Shown here piece by piece: positions 8,157 through 16,443 of a stretch of DNA of 64,000 bases. The stretch covers positions 30,606 to 94,605 of the forward strand of contig DASWIP010000057.1 in the NCBI GenBank assembly GCA_036397635.1, read 5' to 3'. This DNA comes from DASWIP01 sp036397635 (GTDB lineage: Bacteria; Actinomycetota; AC-67). Both the position numbers and the translations under genes were made by a program. Each line of letters begins with the position of its first letter. Positions within the stretch are counted from its first letter, which is position 1. The notes beneath the pieces are model-generated. The model was given only the letters and a program-made list of their open reading frames with translations. It made no database searches and was not told the origin of the DNA.

Positions 8157-8671
8157 TGAGAGGTAACCCATTCCGGAACAGGCCAGACGCGGCGCTCGAG
8201 GCGCGCCTGGCCGAGGTGGAGGCGACCGTGATCCGTCGCCTGGCCGTCGACCTCGCTCAAGCCGTGCGCGAGCCGGACGAGCCGTCGATGCGCCGGCTGT
8301 TCCCGCCGGCGTACCTCGATGACGACCGCCTCCAGGAGCAGTTCGCGAGCCTCACGCGAGACGAGCTGCTCGAGGGGAAGATCGCGGCGGCCCGCGCGGT
8401 GGCCGACTCGATCGACGCCGGTGCCCTCAAGCGCGGCAGATGGAGCGGTGTGCTGGACGAGGAGACCGCCGGCTGCTGGCTCCGCGTGCTCAACGACGCC
8501 AGGCTCGTGCTTGGCACGCGACTCGACGTCTCCGAAGACATGGAATCGCTTGCGGACGACGATCCTTCGACTGCGACGATGAACCTGTACCTGTGGCTCG
8601 GTTGGCTCGAGGAGATGCTGATCGATGCGCTCGCCGGGCGCCTGCCGGACGAGACAGGAACGGAGGGATAG
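8156..8671 (+). CDS. DUF2017 family protein (ClpS partner)
   Basis: The 171-residue, mostly helical protein matches DUF2017 in its ending (MNLYLWLGWLEEMLIDAL) and the preceding NDARLVLGTRLDV stretch. DUF2017 genes regularly follow clpS in Actinomycetota, which suggests a role linked to Clp proteolysis, though none has been proven. Start is the ATG in the ATGA overlap with clpS; the long predicted helices around residues 15-60 may mediate contacts. Confidence 0.85.
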   Translation: MRGNPFRNRPDAALEARLAEVEATVIRRLAVDLAQAVREPDEPSMRRLFPPAYLDDDRLQEQFASLTRDELLEGKIAAARAVADSIDAGALKRGRWSGVLDEETAGCWLRVLNDARLVLGTRLDVSEDMESLADDDPSTATMNLYLWLGWLEEMLIDALAGRLPDETGTEG

Positions 8672-8675
8672 CCGC

Positions 8676-8681
8676 TAGACT
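8676..8681 (+). promoter_or_regulatory. Candidate -10 box of the BKACE gene
   Basis: TAGACT lies 24 nt before the ATG and ahead of the AGGGAGGG ribosome-binding site. The same hexamer recurs at several intergenic positions in this window. Confidence 0.45.
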
Positions 8682-8705
8682 CGCGCGCATACCAGGGAGG
8701 GAACG

Positions 8706-9572
<867 letters not shown>

Positions 9573-9574
9573 GT

Positions 9575-9790
9575 ATGGCGACCAACGTCGAAGCCGAGAT
9601 GGTTGCCAACGTGTGGAAGGTGCTCGTTGCGCCCGGCGCGACCGTCGGGGCCGGGGACACGATGGTGATCCTCGAGTCGATGAAGATGGAGATCCCTGTC
9701 GAGGCACCGGTCGGCGGAACCGTGTCGGCCGTCCATGTCGAGGAGGGCGGCGTCGTCCAGGAAGGCGACGTCATCGCGGTCATCGAGTGA
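9575..9790 (+). CDS. Biotin/lipoyl attachment domain protein
   Basis: This 71-residue protein is a free-standing biotinyl domain. The biotinylation motif ILESMKMEIPVEAP places the acceptor lysine at residue 37, and the mirrored half-domain ends GGVVQEGDVIAVIE. It could serve as biotin carboxyl carrier for a multi-subunit carboxylase, perhaps with the carboxyltransferase encoded 1.7 kb upstream. Start chosen because GAGGAAGTGA, overlapping the end of the BKACE gene, precedes the ATG. Confidence 0.9.
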   Translation: MATNVEAEMVANVWKVLVAPGATVGAGDTMVILESMKMEIPVEAPVGGTVSAVHVEEGGVVQEGDVIAVIE

Positions 9791-9832
9791 CGCGCGGGCC
9801 GTCGCGAGCGGCGGCGATAGGATGAGCGCATC

Positions 9833-11269
9833 ATGTCGGTCCTCAGCGCGCTGGCCGGGCGGCACACGACGTTGTCGGACGAAGCGGTCGATCATCTGCA
9901 TCGGCTGCTCGCCGAATGGCAGCTGCTCGCCGACCTGAGCTTTGCCGATTGCCTGCTCTTCGCCCCGGTGAGGGACGGCGGATCCTTCGTTGTGTTGTCG
10001 CAGGTCCGACCCTTCCCGGCGCAGACGATCTACGAGGAGGATCTCGTTGGATCCATCGTCGGCGCGGTCGAGCGGCCGAAGGTCGCGACGGCGCTCGCCG
10101 AGCAGCGCATCGTCCGCGAGGGTGAACCCGACTGGCGCGAGGGGATCCCGATCCGAGAGGAAACGGTGCCCGTGATCTTCCGTGGCGCGCCGATCGCGGT
10201 GATCGGGATCGAGCAGAACGTGGCAACCGCTCGCACGCCGTCCCACCTCGAGCTCGCGTACATGCGCGCGGCGGATGATCTGGTCCGGATGGTCGCTGAG
10301 GGTGCCTTCCCCTTCGAGAGCGAGGAGGAGGGTGAGCGCGAGGTGTCCCCGCGTGTGGGCGACGGGTTCATCCAGCTGGACGCGGACGGGAAGGTCGTCT
10401 ACGCGAGTCCCAACGCGGTGTCCGCCTACCGGCGGCTCGGCATCACGGTGAACCTGGTCGGGGAACGTCTGGGCGAGGTGTGGGAGGCCGGTCGAGACGT
10501 GGTCGAGTCGCTCCGGCGTGGGCGACCGATAGAGAACGAGGTCGAGGCCTCCGGGGCGTGGATGCTGCGCCGATTCATCCCGGTGATCCACGACGGCGCG
10601 GTCACCGGTGCGATCGGACTGGTTCGGGATATCACCGAGCTTCGCCTCCGCGACAGCATGCTGTTGATCAAGGACGCCACCATCCGCGAGATCCATCACC
10701 GCGTGAAGAACAATCTTCAGACGGTGGCCTCGCTGCTTCGCCTGCAGGCTCGACGTCTGGGTGACTCGGCGGCTCGGACGGAGCTCGAGGAAAGTGTTCG
10801 GCGCGTGACATCGATCGCGCTCGTGCACGAAACCCTGTCGCAGGACTCCACCCAGCGCGCCGACTTCGACCGGGTCGCGCAGCGCGTGCTCCAGATGGTC
10901 GAGGACAGTCTCGTGCGTCCCGACCGGCCGATCCGCTTCTCGCTGCTCGGCTCGGCGGGCAGCCTCCATTCGGACCTTGCGACCCCAATGTCCCTAGTCC
11001 TGACAGAGCTGATCCAAAACGCGGTCGAGCACGCATTCATCGAGCGCGGAGGTGCCGTCGTGGTCGAGCTCAAGCGGGAGAACGGATCGCTGTTCGTGCG
11101 CGTCTCCGATGATGGCCGCGGACTGCCCAAGGGCTTCAACCTTGAGGGCGGATCACACCTCGGTTTGCAGATCGTACGGACGCTGATCTCCGAGTTGCGA
11201 GGCACGATCACGCTTGCCTCGGACGAGGGCACACAGATCTCGCTGCAGATCCCTCTTGAAAAACCCTAG
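9833..11269 (+). CDS. PdtaS-like sensor histidine kinase
   Basis: The 478-residue cytosolic kinase has a GAF-like sensor region (about residues 5-155), an acidic linker, a PAS domain (175-270), a HisKA_2 dimerisation domain with EIHHRVKNNLQTVASLLRLQ (phospho-acceptor His about 289), and an HATPase domain with NAVEHAF and DDGRGLP. This order is that of mycobacterial PdtaS, which signals to an ANTAR-type antiterminator regulator; no such partner is next to it. No membrane segment is seen. TAGGAT lies 9 nt before the ATG, so the transcript may be nearly leaderless. Confidence 0.92.
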   Translation: MSVLSALAGRHTTLSDEAVDHLHRLLAEWQLLADLSFADCLLFAPVRDGGSFVVLSQVRPFPAQTIYEEDLVGSIVGAVERPKVATALAEQRIVREGEPDWREGIPIREETVPVIFRGAPIAVIGIEQNVATARTPSHLELAYMRAADDLVRMVAEGAFPFESEEEGEREVSPRVGDGFIQLDADGKVVYASPNAVSAYRRLGITVNLVGERLGEVWEAGRDVVESLRRGRPIENEVEASGAWMLRRFIPVIHDGAVTGAIGLVRDITELRLRDSMLLIKDATIREIHHRVKNNLQTVASLLRLQARRLGDSAARTELEESVRRVTSIALVHETLSQDSTQRADFDRVAQRVLQMVEDSLVRPDRPIRFSLLGSAGSLHSDLATPMSLVLTELIQNAVEHAFIERGGAVVVELKRENGSLFVRVSDDGRGLPKGFNLEGGSHLGLQIVRTLISELRGTITLASDEGTQISLQIPLEKP

Positions 11270-11324
11270 AGCTCCGTCTTCGCGTCCCGGTGCCTTCGCA
11301 GCCCGGAGATTTCGGAGCCCGGTA

Positions 11325-11531
11325 CTAGATGGGGCCGGGGAGAGGACCCTCTGTGGTGTCGGTACGCCGAGGGACGTCGTCCGAGGGATAGATCACGTTG
11401 TTGACGACGATGAACGCGAGCAGTACCAACAATACCGCCATCAAGAAACGGCCGATCCACCGACGAACCTCGACCGCCGGCTCGCGCGCGAAGCCGACGG
11501 GTGCGATGAACCCCTCGCGTTCAGGAGGCAT
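11325..11531 (-). CDS. Small single-pass membrane protein
   Basis: The 68-residue frame has a polar N-terminus, one strong membrane helix at about residues 27-46 (FLMAVLLVLLAFIVVNNVIY) and a short charged tail. I recognise no family. It lies 35 nt downstream of whiB on the same strand and may share its transcript. The ribosome-binding site is weak, and a GTG six codons upstream is an alternative start. Confidence 0.5.
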   Translation of the reverse strand: MPPEREGFIAPVGFAREPAVEVRRWIGRFLMAVLLVLLAFIVVNNVIYPSDDVPRRTDTTEGPLPGPI

Positions 11532-11566
11532 GCCTGCGATGCTAACGCGGACAGACCCGCGGCCGC

Positions 11567-11812
11567 TCAGACCGCGACGCGCTGACGGGCACCGCGCCGC
11601 ATCTCGCGACGCTCTTCCTCGGTGGTGCCACCCCAGATGCCGGCATCCTGGCCGGTCTCGAGGGCCCACTCGAGGCATTCACGCTGAACCGCGCAGGTCC
11701 CACAGATGGCCTGAGCCGCCTGGATCTGCGCGAGCGCCGGTCCCGTCGCGCCCACGGGGAAGAAGATCTCTGGGTCGACGTCCCTGCATGCAGCCTGGTG
11801 TCGCCAATCCAT
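11567..11812 (-). CDS. WhiB family iron-sulfur transcriptional regulator
   Basis: This 81-residue protein has all WhiB features: AACRDVDPEIFFP with Cys9, the CGTC pair (Cys37, Cys40), ECLEWAL with Cys46, the GIWGG turn (58-62) and a basic C-terminal tail (RREMRRGARQR) for DNA binding. The four cysteines should bind a [4Fe-4S] cluster. The ATG is chosen over one six codons upstream because GTGGGGGC sits at good distance before it. Actinomycetota-specific family; sigma-factor contact is the usual mode of action. Confidence 0.93.
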   Translation of the reverse strand: MDWRHQAACRDVDPEIFFPVGATGPALAQIQAAQAICGTCAVQRECLEWALETGQDAGIWGGTTEEERREMRRGARQRVAV

Positions 11813-11892
11813 ATGCAAGCCCCCACGCATCAGTGAACAGTTACGCTCTAGCAGGAGAGTTTGTGAACCGATTCTCGAAGCGAAGTAGGCCG

Positions 11893-11922
11893 ACTATAGA
11901 ACGCGTTCCCAAGACCTGGCAA
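11893..11922 (-). promoter_or_regulatory. whiB promoter with palindromic spacer
   Basis: On the minus strand TTGCCA and TATAGT are separated by 18 nt. The spacer contains the perfect palindrome GAACGCGTTC (11899-11908) next to the -10 box, a possible repressor or autoregulation site. The predicted 5' leader of whiB is about 75 nt. Confidence 0.55.
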
Positions 11923-12076
11923 TACCCTCCACCTGAAAAAATTTGCTCTTCTTCGCTGTGCTTTCGATCATGCCCGGGCGGAATCGCCGACCGTTGGCGC
12001 GCTGCGTGACAGATCGCCGCGCACCGTCGGTCTTACACCGTTCGTATTCACGGCTTCACAAGGCCTGGAGCTGCGG

Positions 12077-12805
12077 ATGCGGGTGATCGGACACCGTGGC
12101 GCCGCGGCGGTCGCGCCCGAGAACACGCTGGCATCATTCGCCAGGGCTATCGAGGCTGGAGTGCGCGCCGTCGAATGCGACGCACGACTCACGCTGGATG
12201 GCGCGGTCGTGCTCATGCATGATGACGATGTCTCGCGAACGACGAACGCGAGCGGCCGCATCTCGGAGATGACCCTCGAGCAAGTGCGCGCGCTTGATGC
12301 CGCCGCCGGATGGGAACTCTGGCGCGGTGCCGGCCTGCAGGTGCCGACGCTCGGCGAGCTGCTCGAGCTGATCGACGGACGCGCCGACCTGGTGATCGAG
12401 CTGAAGGCCGATTGGGACGATCGAGGGTTCCGGTCTGCGACGCCGGTCGCGCGCGCGGTCGCACCGATCGTGTCCGGCGTCGCGGGTGTCATCCTGTCGT
12501 CGTTCGATCCTGCGGCGGTGTCGCACGCGCGCGCCGTCGCACCAGGCACGCCGACCGCCCTCTCGATCCTGCGCGGCTTCCCGATCGACGAGGGGATCCG
12601 CACCGCTCGCGAGGCCGGCCATGTCGAGATCCACCCCGCGCAGGATGCGGTCGACGCCGCGACGGTCCGTCGCGCGCACGAGGCCGGCCTTGCGGTGTGT
12701 TGCTGGACGGTGAACGACGTCGCGCGCGCGCGCGAGCTTGAAGCGGCGTCGGCCGACGCGATCTTCGCCGATGATCCGGTCGCGATGGCCGCCGCGCTCG
12801 CCTGA
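12077..12805 (+). CDS. Glycerophosphodiester phosphodiesterase
   Basis: The 242-residue TIM-barrel protein has the GDPD signature: GHRGAAAVAPENTLASFARAI with the catalytic His6, then AVECDARLTLDGAVVLMHDD with the metal-binding Glu/Asp and second His, and VIELKAD. It hydrolyses glycerophosphodiesters to glycerol 3-phosphate and an alcohol. It lacks a signal peptide and is probably cytosolic. It converges on the lipid kinase gene with only 6 nt between them. Confidence 0.92.
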   Translation: MRVIGHRGAAAVAPENTLASFARAIEAGVRAVECDARLTLDGAVVLMHDDDVSRTTNASGRISEMTLEQVRALDAAAGWELWRGAGLQVPTLGELLELIDGRADLVIELKADWDDRGFRSATPVARAVAPIVSGVAGVILSSFDPAAVSHARAVAPGTPTALSILRGFPIDEGIRTAREAGHVEIHPAQDAVDAATVRRAHEAGLAVCCWTVNDVARARELEAASADAIFADDPVAMAAALA

Positions 12806-12811
12806 TCATTG

Positions 12812-13723
12812 CTAGGTCAGGACCGACAACGCGTTCGGCACGCTCTCGAACGCGAACGAGGTCCCTTCCCCAAGATAGTCTCCGTCGACCTGCAGTGGCA
12901 GCGGGCGCGCGCAGTCGAGCCGGAAGCCGCCTGTATCGTGAGAGCTCAGGACGAAGCGCCACCGCGCGTGCCGTGCCGAGCCGAACCCCGAGGCAATGAT
13001 GCGGAGAGAGCGGATCGTTCCAAGCGTTCGCGCGCCGAGCACGTCGAGGCCTGCGTCTAGGCTGGCGTTCGGACACAAGCGGAAAGGTCGCCTGCCCAGG
13101 AAGGTATAGGGATCCGAGTTGCACACGATCACCGTGCGAAGGCCGTCCCGTACCTCGGAACCGGCGCGCATGATGATCGGAGCTTCGCGGCGCGGGTAGC
13201 CCAGGTAGAACGTCTTGAGCCCCATCGCAACGAACATCGCCTCACCGAGGCGCTTCTTCAGGCGCCACCGCCGCTCGACTGCCCGAACGATCGCCGCGTC
13301 GAGACCGATCCCCGCGTTGGCGACGAAAACGCGCCCGTTCACCCGGCCCACCCCCACCCGGCGAGGCTGCGCCCCTTCCTCGAGATGACGGAGGAACAGG
13401 CTCGTGGCCAGGATCGGGTCGTTGGGGAAACCGGCGGTGCGCGCGAAGACGTTGGTGCTCCCGCCCGGCAATGGCACCAGCGGGGTGTGCGTCCCAGCGA
13501 GGCCGTTGGCGACCTCGTTGATCGTCCCGTCGCCGCCGAGGCAGACGACGATGTCGACATCCTCGTGCGCCGCTCCCGCGGCCAGGTGCGTGGCGTGACC
13601 GCGACGCTTGGTCTGAGCGATCTCGAGCTTCAGATCGGCGGCGAGGGCGTGTGCGATCAGGTCGCGCACGGGCTCGGACACGCTGGTCGCCTCGGGATTG
13701 AACAGCAGCAGCGCCCGACGCAC
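12812..13723 (-). CDS. Diacylglycerol/lipid kinase family protein
   Basis: The 303-residue protein belongs to the DAGK-catalytic/YegS family: the ATP-binding VVCLGGDGTINEVANGL (GGDGT at residues 63-67), PLPGGSTNVFARTAG, NAGIGLDA and a beta-rich C-terminal domain ending LQVDGDYLG. It should phosphorylate a membrane lipid such as diacylglycerol at the inner membrane face. The GTG start directly abuts the stop codon of the SelW-like gene, so they are translationally coupled. Confidence 0.9.
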   Translation of the reverse strand: MRRALLLFNPEATSVSEPVRDLIAHALAADLKLEIAQTKRRGHATHLAAGAAHEDVDIVVCLGGDGTINEVANGLAGTHTPLVPLPGGSTNVFARTAGFPNDPILATSLFLRHLEEGAQPRRVGVGRVNGRVFVANAGIGLDAAIVRAVERRWRLKKRLGEAMFVAMGLKTFYLGYPRREAPIIMRAGSEVRDGLRTVIVCNSDPYTFLGRRPFRLCPNASLDAGLDVLGARTLGTIRSLRIIASGFGSARHARWRFVLSSHDTGGFRLDCARPLPLQVDGDYLGEGTSFAFESVPNALSVLT

Positions 13724-13954
13724 TCAGCCGCGCTCCCGGAGCAAGCGCATCACCTCGCCGTCTTCGGCATGCCTGCCGAGGTTCTTCTTCGAGAACAGCA
13801 GGTCCCCGTCCACGGTCACCTCGAAGACGCCGCCCTTCGACGGCACGATCTCCAGGCTCTCGATGTCGTTCATCTCGTCGAGCACTTCAGCCGCCAGACC
13901 GACGGCCCGATCCAGGTACCCTCAAACGGCGCAGTACTCGATCCTGAACTTCAT
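13724..13954 (-). CDS. SelW/Rdx-family selenoprotein with in-frame UGA (Sec) codon
   Basis: Read through one TGA (codon 11, 13922-13924), the frame gives 76 residues of a thioredoxin-like Rdx protein. MKFRIEYCAV-U-GYLDRAVGLAAEVL carries the SelW CxxU redox motif (Cys8, Sec11); SLEIVPSKGGVFEVTVDGDLLFSKK matches the family core. AGGAGGATCC is a near-perfect ribosome-binding site before the ATG, and the true stop abuts the lipid-kinase GTG. A hairpin starting 16 nt after the TGA resembles a bacterial SECIS. Coding sequence continues cleanly after the TGA, which argues against a real stop. Expected role: thiol redox protein. No selA, selB, selC or selD lies in the window, so Sec insertion is inferred. 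Confidence 0.85.
13890..13906 (-). promoter_or_regulatory. SECIS-like hairpin
   Basis: Starting 16 nt after the in-frame UGA, GCCGUC pairs with GGCGGC (six pairs, one G-U) around the loop GGUCU. The loop sits 22-26 nt from the UGA, within the spacing known for bacterial SECIS elements. GGUCU is also the apical sequence of the SelB-binding minihelix of Escherichia coli fdhF. Confidence 0.75.
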
Positions 13955-13978
13955 GGATCCTCCTCGGTCGATCGCAAC

Positions 13979-13984
13979 TATGCT
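13979..13984 (+). promoter_or_regulatory. -10 box for a leaderless DUF2007-type gene
   Basis: TATGCT ends 6 nt before the ATG, and no ribosome-binding site is present. Transcription would start at the A of the start codon. It lies in the 36-nt gap shared with the divergent SelW-like gene. Confidence 0.5.
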
Positions 13985-13990
13985 AGCCGC

Positions 13991-14422
13991 ATGCGAGGAG
14001 GCGCCCGGGTCATCGACCGGGCCCCGCCGCCTGGGGTCACCGACGACCACGGCGAGCACGGCGGCGGCGGCTGGGCCTGGCTGCTGACGGTGCGAGGCAT
14101 CATCGAGGCCGAGTTGGTGCGTGGGCTCCTTGAGACCGCCGGCATCGTCCCGGTCCATCTCGACGCCACGGATCCGTCCCCGACGTCGTGGATGTTCCTG
14201 TCCGGGGACGTCAACGCGCTCGTGCGCGTCTACGTGCCGCGCGCACATCTGGACGAGGCGCGCCTCGCGCTGCTCGAACGGAGCGCGCCGGCGCCGGAGC
14301 CCGAGCCTGGCGATCGTACGGGCTACCGCCTTCGGCCGGCCTGGATCGTGATCGGGGTTCTGGTCGCGACGGCCTTCGGATGGCGACTGTTCGTCGCGGC
14401 ATGCGGATCGCCGTCGTGTTGA
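13991..14422 (+). CDS. DUF2007-like putative signal-transducing membrane protein
   Basis: In this 143-residue protein, residues 28-95 form a small alpha/beta domain (WLLTVRGIIEAELVRGLLETAGIVPVHL ... VRVYVPRAHLDEARLALLE) typical of DUF2007, a ferredoxin-like fold related to the regulatory PII/ACT-like group. A single membrane helix follows (AWIVIGVLVATAFGWRLFVAA) near the C-terminus. The first 25 residues are low-complexity and may not be translated. Function is unknown. Confidence 0.7.
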   Translation: MRGGARVIDRAPPPGVTDDHGEHGGGGWAWLLTVRGIIEAELVRGLLETAGIVPVHLDATDPSPTSWMFLSGDVNALVRVYVPRAHLDEARLALLERSAPAPEPEPGDRTGYRLRPAWIVIGVLVATAFGWRLFVAACGSPSC

Positions 14423-14495
14423 GGGCAGCGGAAATTCCGGAAGTTTCGACCGCCGGCAGGGAGAAGGCTCAGCCGGTATCGAAGCATCCATCCGG

Positions 14496-14927
14496 ATGAA
14501 ACGAACCTTGCTCTCCCTGAGCCTCGCCATCGCGCTCGTCGCGATGGCTCCCGCCGCCGCTGATCCCGAAGACGTCGTCCGCGGCCGGATCGACGGACCT
14601 GCCCTGACACCGACCGTCCCCCGGACCCTGTATCTGGCGTCCCCGCGGACGAACGGGATCACGGGATGGGTCGCTTCGCTGCCGATCGCCGAGGAGTCTC
14701 GCACCTACGAGGTTCATCCCCTCGGGGAAGTGCCCAGCGGGCTGGACATCGACGTCTGGTTCTACCGCGACCTGCAAGGAGAGGCAGGCACCGGGGATCC
14801 GTGTGCGCGTGATGCGGCGCCCGTCGTCGGGGGAGGCGAAACGGGGACGGTGTGTCCCGGCGCGACCTATGCCGTGATCGTGCTGTTCTCGGGCGCGGAC
14901 GTGCCCTTCGAGCTGACGCTGAGCTGA
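14496..14927 (+). CDS. Secreted protein of unknown function
   Basis: The 143-residue protein has a classical signal peptide (MKRTLLSLSLAIALVAMAPAAA, cleavage near 22). The mature part is beta-rich: RTLYLASPRTNGITGWVASLP, then DIDVWFYRDLQG and TYAVIVLFSGADVPFELTLS. Two cysteines (GDPCARDA and GTVCPGA) could form a disulfide. The ending resembles a bacterial pre-peptidase-type beta sandwich, but I cannot assign a family. It precedes a surface-anchored ASH-domain gene on the same strand. Confidence 0.75.
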   Translation: MKRTLLSLSLAIALVAMAPAAADPEDVVRGRIDGPALTPTVPRTLYLASPRTNGITGWVASLPIAEESRTYEVHPLGEVPSGLDIDVWFYRDLQGEAGTGDPCARDAAPVVGGGETGTVCPGATYAVIVLFSGADVPFELTLS

Positions 14928-15001
14928 GGCGGGTCCGGCCGCTGGTTCGTCGCATCGAGACCTCCGCGCCGCGCCGCGGGTCCGTTGCTACCCTGCGTCG
15001 T

Positions 15002-16327
15002 ATGCGCCGTCGAGCGGTGGCGCTGCTCGCGCTGCTCCCGTTGATCGCCCCGGCCTTGGCTTTCGCCGTGGCCACGATCGCCGCATCCCCGAACAGCCTC
15101 TCGTTCGCAACACGATGCGTATTCACCGACGCGGAGGACCAGCCCGTCCGGTTGACCAACACCGATGATGAAGCCGCCGCTCTGGATGTTCGGATAGAGA
15201 TCTCTCCCTCGGTGGCCGCCGGTGTGTTCCCGCTCGGCGGGGTGACCGCCGATCCGTCGCTGGGTCCGGGGGAGGAGGTGGACTTCCGCGTGGGGTTCCG
15301 GCCCGAAGCTGCCGGCACCGCCACGGCGCGGGCGATCGTGCGATACGACGCGGTCGTCCCGCCGGAGAAGAGCCCGAAGCCCAATCCGAGCGGAGGGCCG
15401 CCGTCGCCATCGCCGTCCCCTTCTGAGACCCCGACAGCCGAACCCAGCCCCAGCACCACGCCCCGGCGCCTGAACATCCCCCTGAGCGGCGCCGGGATCC
15501 AGCGCTTCGCCGCCGCGTCCCCGGGCTTCGTGAACTTCGGCCCGCTGCGGGTTGGCCGGCGCGCTCCGGCAAGGACCATCACCATACTCAACGACGGCGA
15601 TACCCCGTTGAACGTCTCGCGGATCTTCCTGAGCGGGCGCAACGCCGGTGACTTCTTGCTGGAAGCGACCGCGCCCGTGCGCCTGACCGAGGGGAGCCCC
15701 ACGACGGCGCAGGTGGGTTTCCGTCCTCGAGGCGTCGGCGGTCGCATCGCATCGCTGGTGATCGAGAGCGATTCATGCGACGGCGTCTTCACGGTGCCGC
15801 TGGCCGGCATCGGTGTGCAGCCGGACATCCTCACCGACCCCCTGAAGATGGACTTCGGCATCGCGCGCCCCGGGGAAGCCAAGCGCGACTTCCTCGATGT
15901 GATCAACCAGGGAGGCCTTGAGCTCACCATCGAGGAGATGGAGATCACCGGGCCGGATGCAGCCGCTTTCGAGTTCCGTCGCCTGCCGAGGTTCCCTCAC
16001 GATCTGGCGCCGGGCGAGAAGATCGAGGCCCGCGTCACGTTGCGTTCCGAGGAGCCGGGCGACCTGGCCGCTTCGATCGTGATCACGAGCAACGATCCCG
16101 ACGACGAGGGGCGATGGGAGGTGCCTCTGGCCGCGCAGGTCGTGGCGCCCTCGCCTTCTCCATCTCCAACGCCGAGTGAGGCGGCTCCACCCCCGCCCCC
16201 CGTTGATACCGGCGGGTTCGATCTCACGCTCGGGGAGTACATCCCCGAGATCGCCGTCGGTGGCGCGGTCCTCGGATTCTTCGTGCTGCTCGTCGTGGTG
16301 CGGCGATTCCGCGGTATCCCCGAGTAG
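15002..16327 (+). CDS. Surface protein with ASH/choice-of-anchor-D repeats and Pro/Ser linkers
   Basis: The 441-residue exported protein has a signal peptide (residues 1-22) and three Ig-like beta-sandwich units of the ASH/HYDIN type, each built on 'FG ... R ... I.N.G..PL.V' patterns (FVNFGPLRVGRRAPARTITILNDGDTPLNVSRI; MDFGIARPGEAKRDFLDVINQGGLELTI). The first and second units are separated by a PSPSPSPSETPTAEPSPS linker; a second Pro/Ser stretch precedes a C-terminal membrane helix (IAVGGAVLGFFVLLVVV) with an RRFR stop-transfer tail. Likely an outward-facing adhesive or scaffold protein. TACCCT 7 nt before the ATG suggests a leaderless transcript. Confidence 0.82.
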   Translation: MRRRAVALLALLPLIAPALAFAVATIAASPNSLSFATRCVFTDAEDQPVRLTNTDDEAAALDVRIEISPSVAAGVFPLGGVTADPSLGPGEEVDFRVGFRPEAAGTATARAIVRYDAVVPPEKSPKPNPSGGPPSPSPSPSETPTAEPSPSTTPRRLNIPLSGAGIQRFAAASPGFVNFGPLRVGRRAPARTITILNDGDTPLNVSRIFLSGRNAGDFLLEATAPVRLTEGSPTTAQVGFRPRGVGGRIASLVIESDSCDGVFTVPLAGIGVQPDILTDPLKMDFGIARPGEAKRDFLDVINQGGLELTIEEMEITGPDAAAFEFRRLPRFPHDLAPGEKIEARVTLRSEEPGDLAASIVITSNDPDDEGRWEVPLAAQVVAPSPSPSPTPSEAAPPPPPVDTGGFDLTLGEYIPEIAVGGAVLGFFVLLVVVRRFRGIPE

Positions 16328-16443
16328 GCGGCCCACCGGGGATCGCGCCGGCGTGCCGCCGCCGCTCGGTCATCGCGACGCGCTGCCTTTCCCCGCACCG
16401 CTGCCGGGGATACCATCGGTCAGACGTTCAGGGGAGGGACATC

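Noticed and set aside
13724..13954. SelW-like gene as a pseudogene broken by a stop codon
   Set aside because: The TGA sits exactly at the family's Cys/Sec position, the rest of the frame is clean, the ribosome-binding site is strong, and a SECIS-like hairpin follows.
13922..14704. 260-residue minus-strand frame ending at the SelW in-frame TGA
   Set aside because: Most of it lies antisense to the DUF2007-type and secreted-protein genes and has no domain; only its last ten codons are real, as the SelW start.
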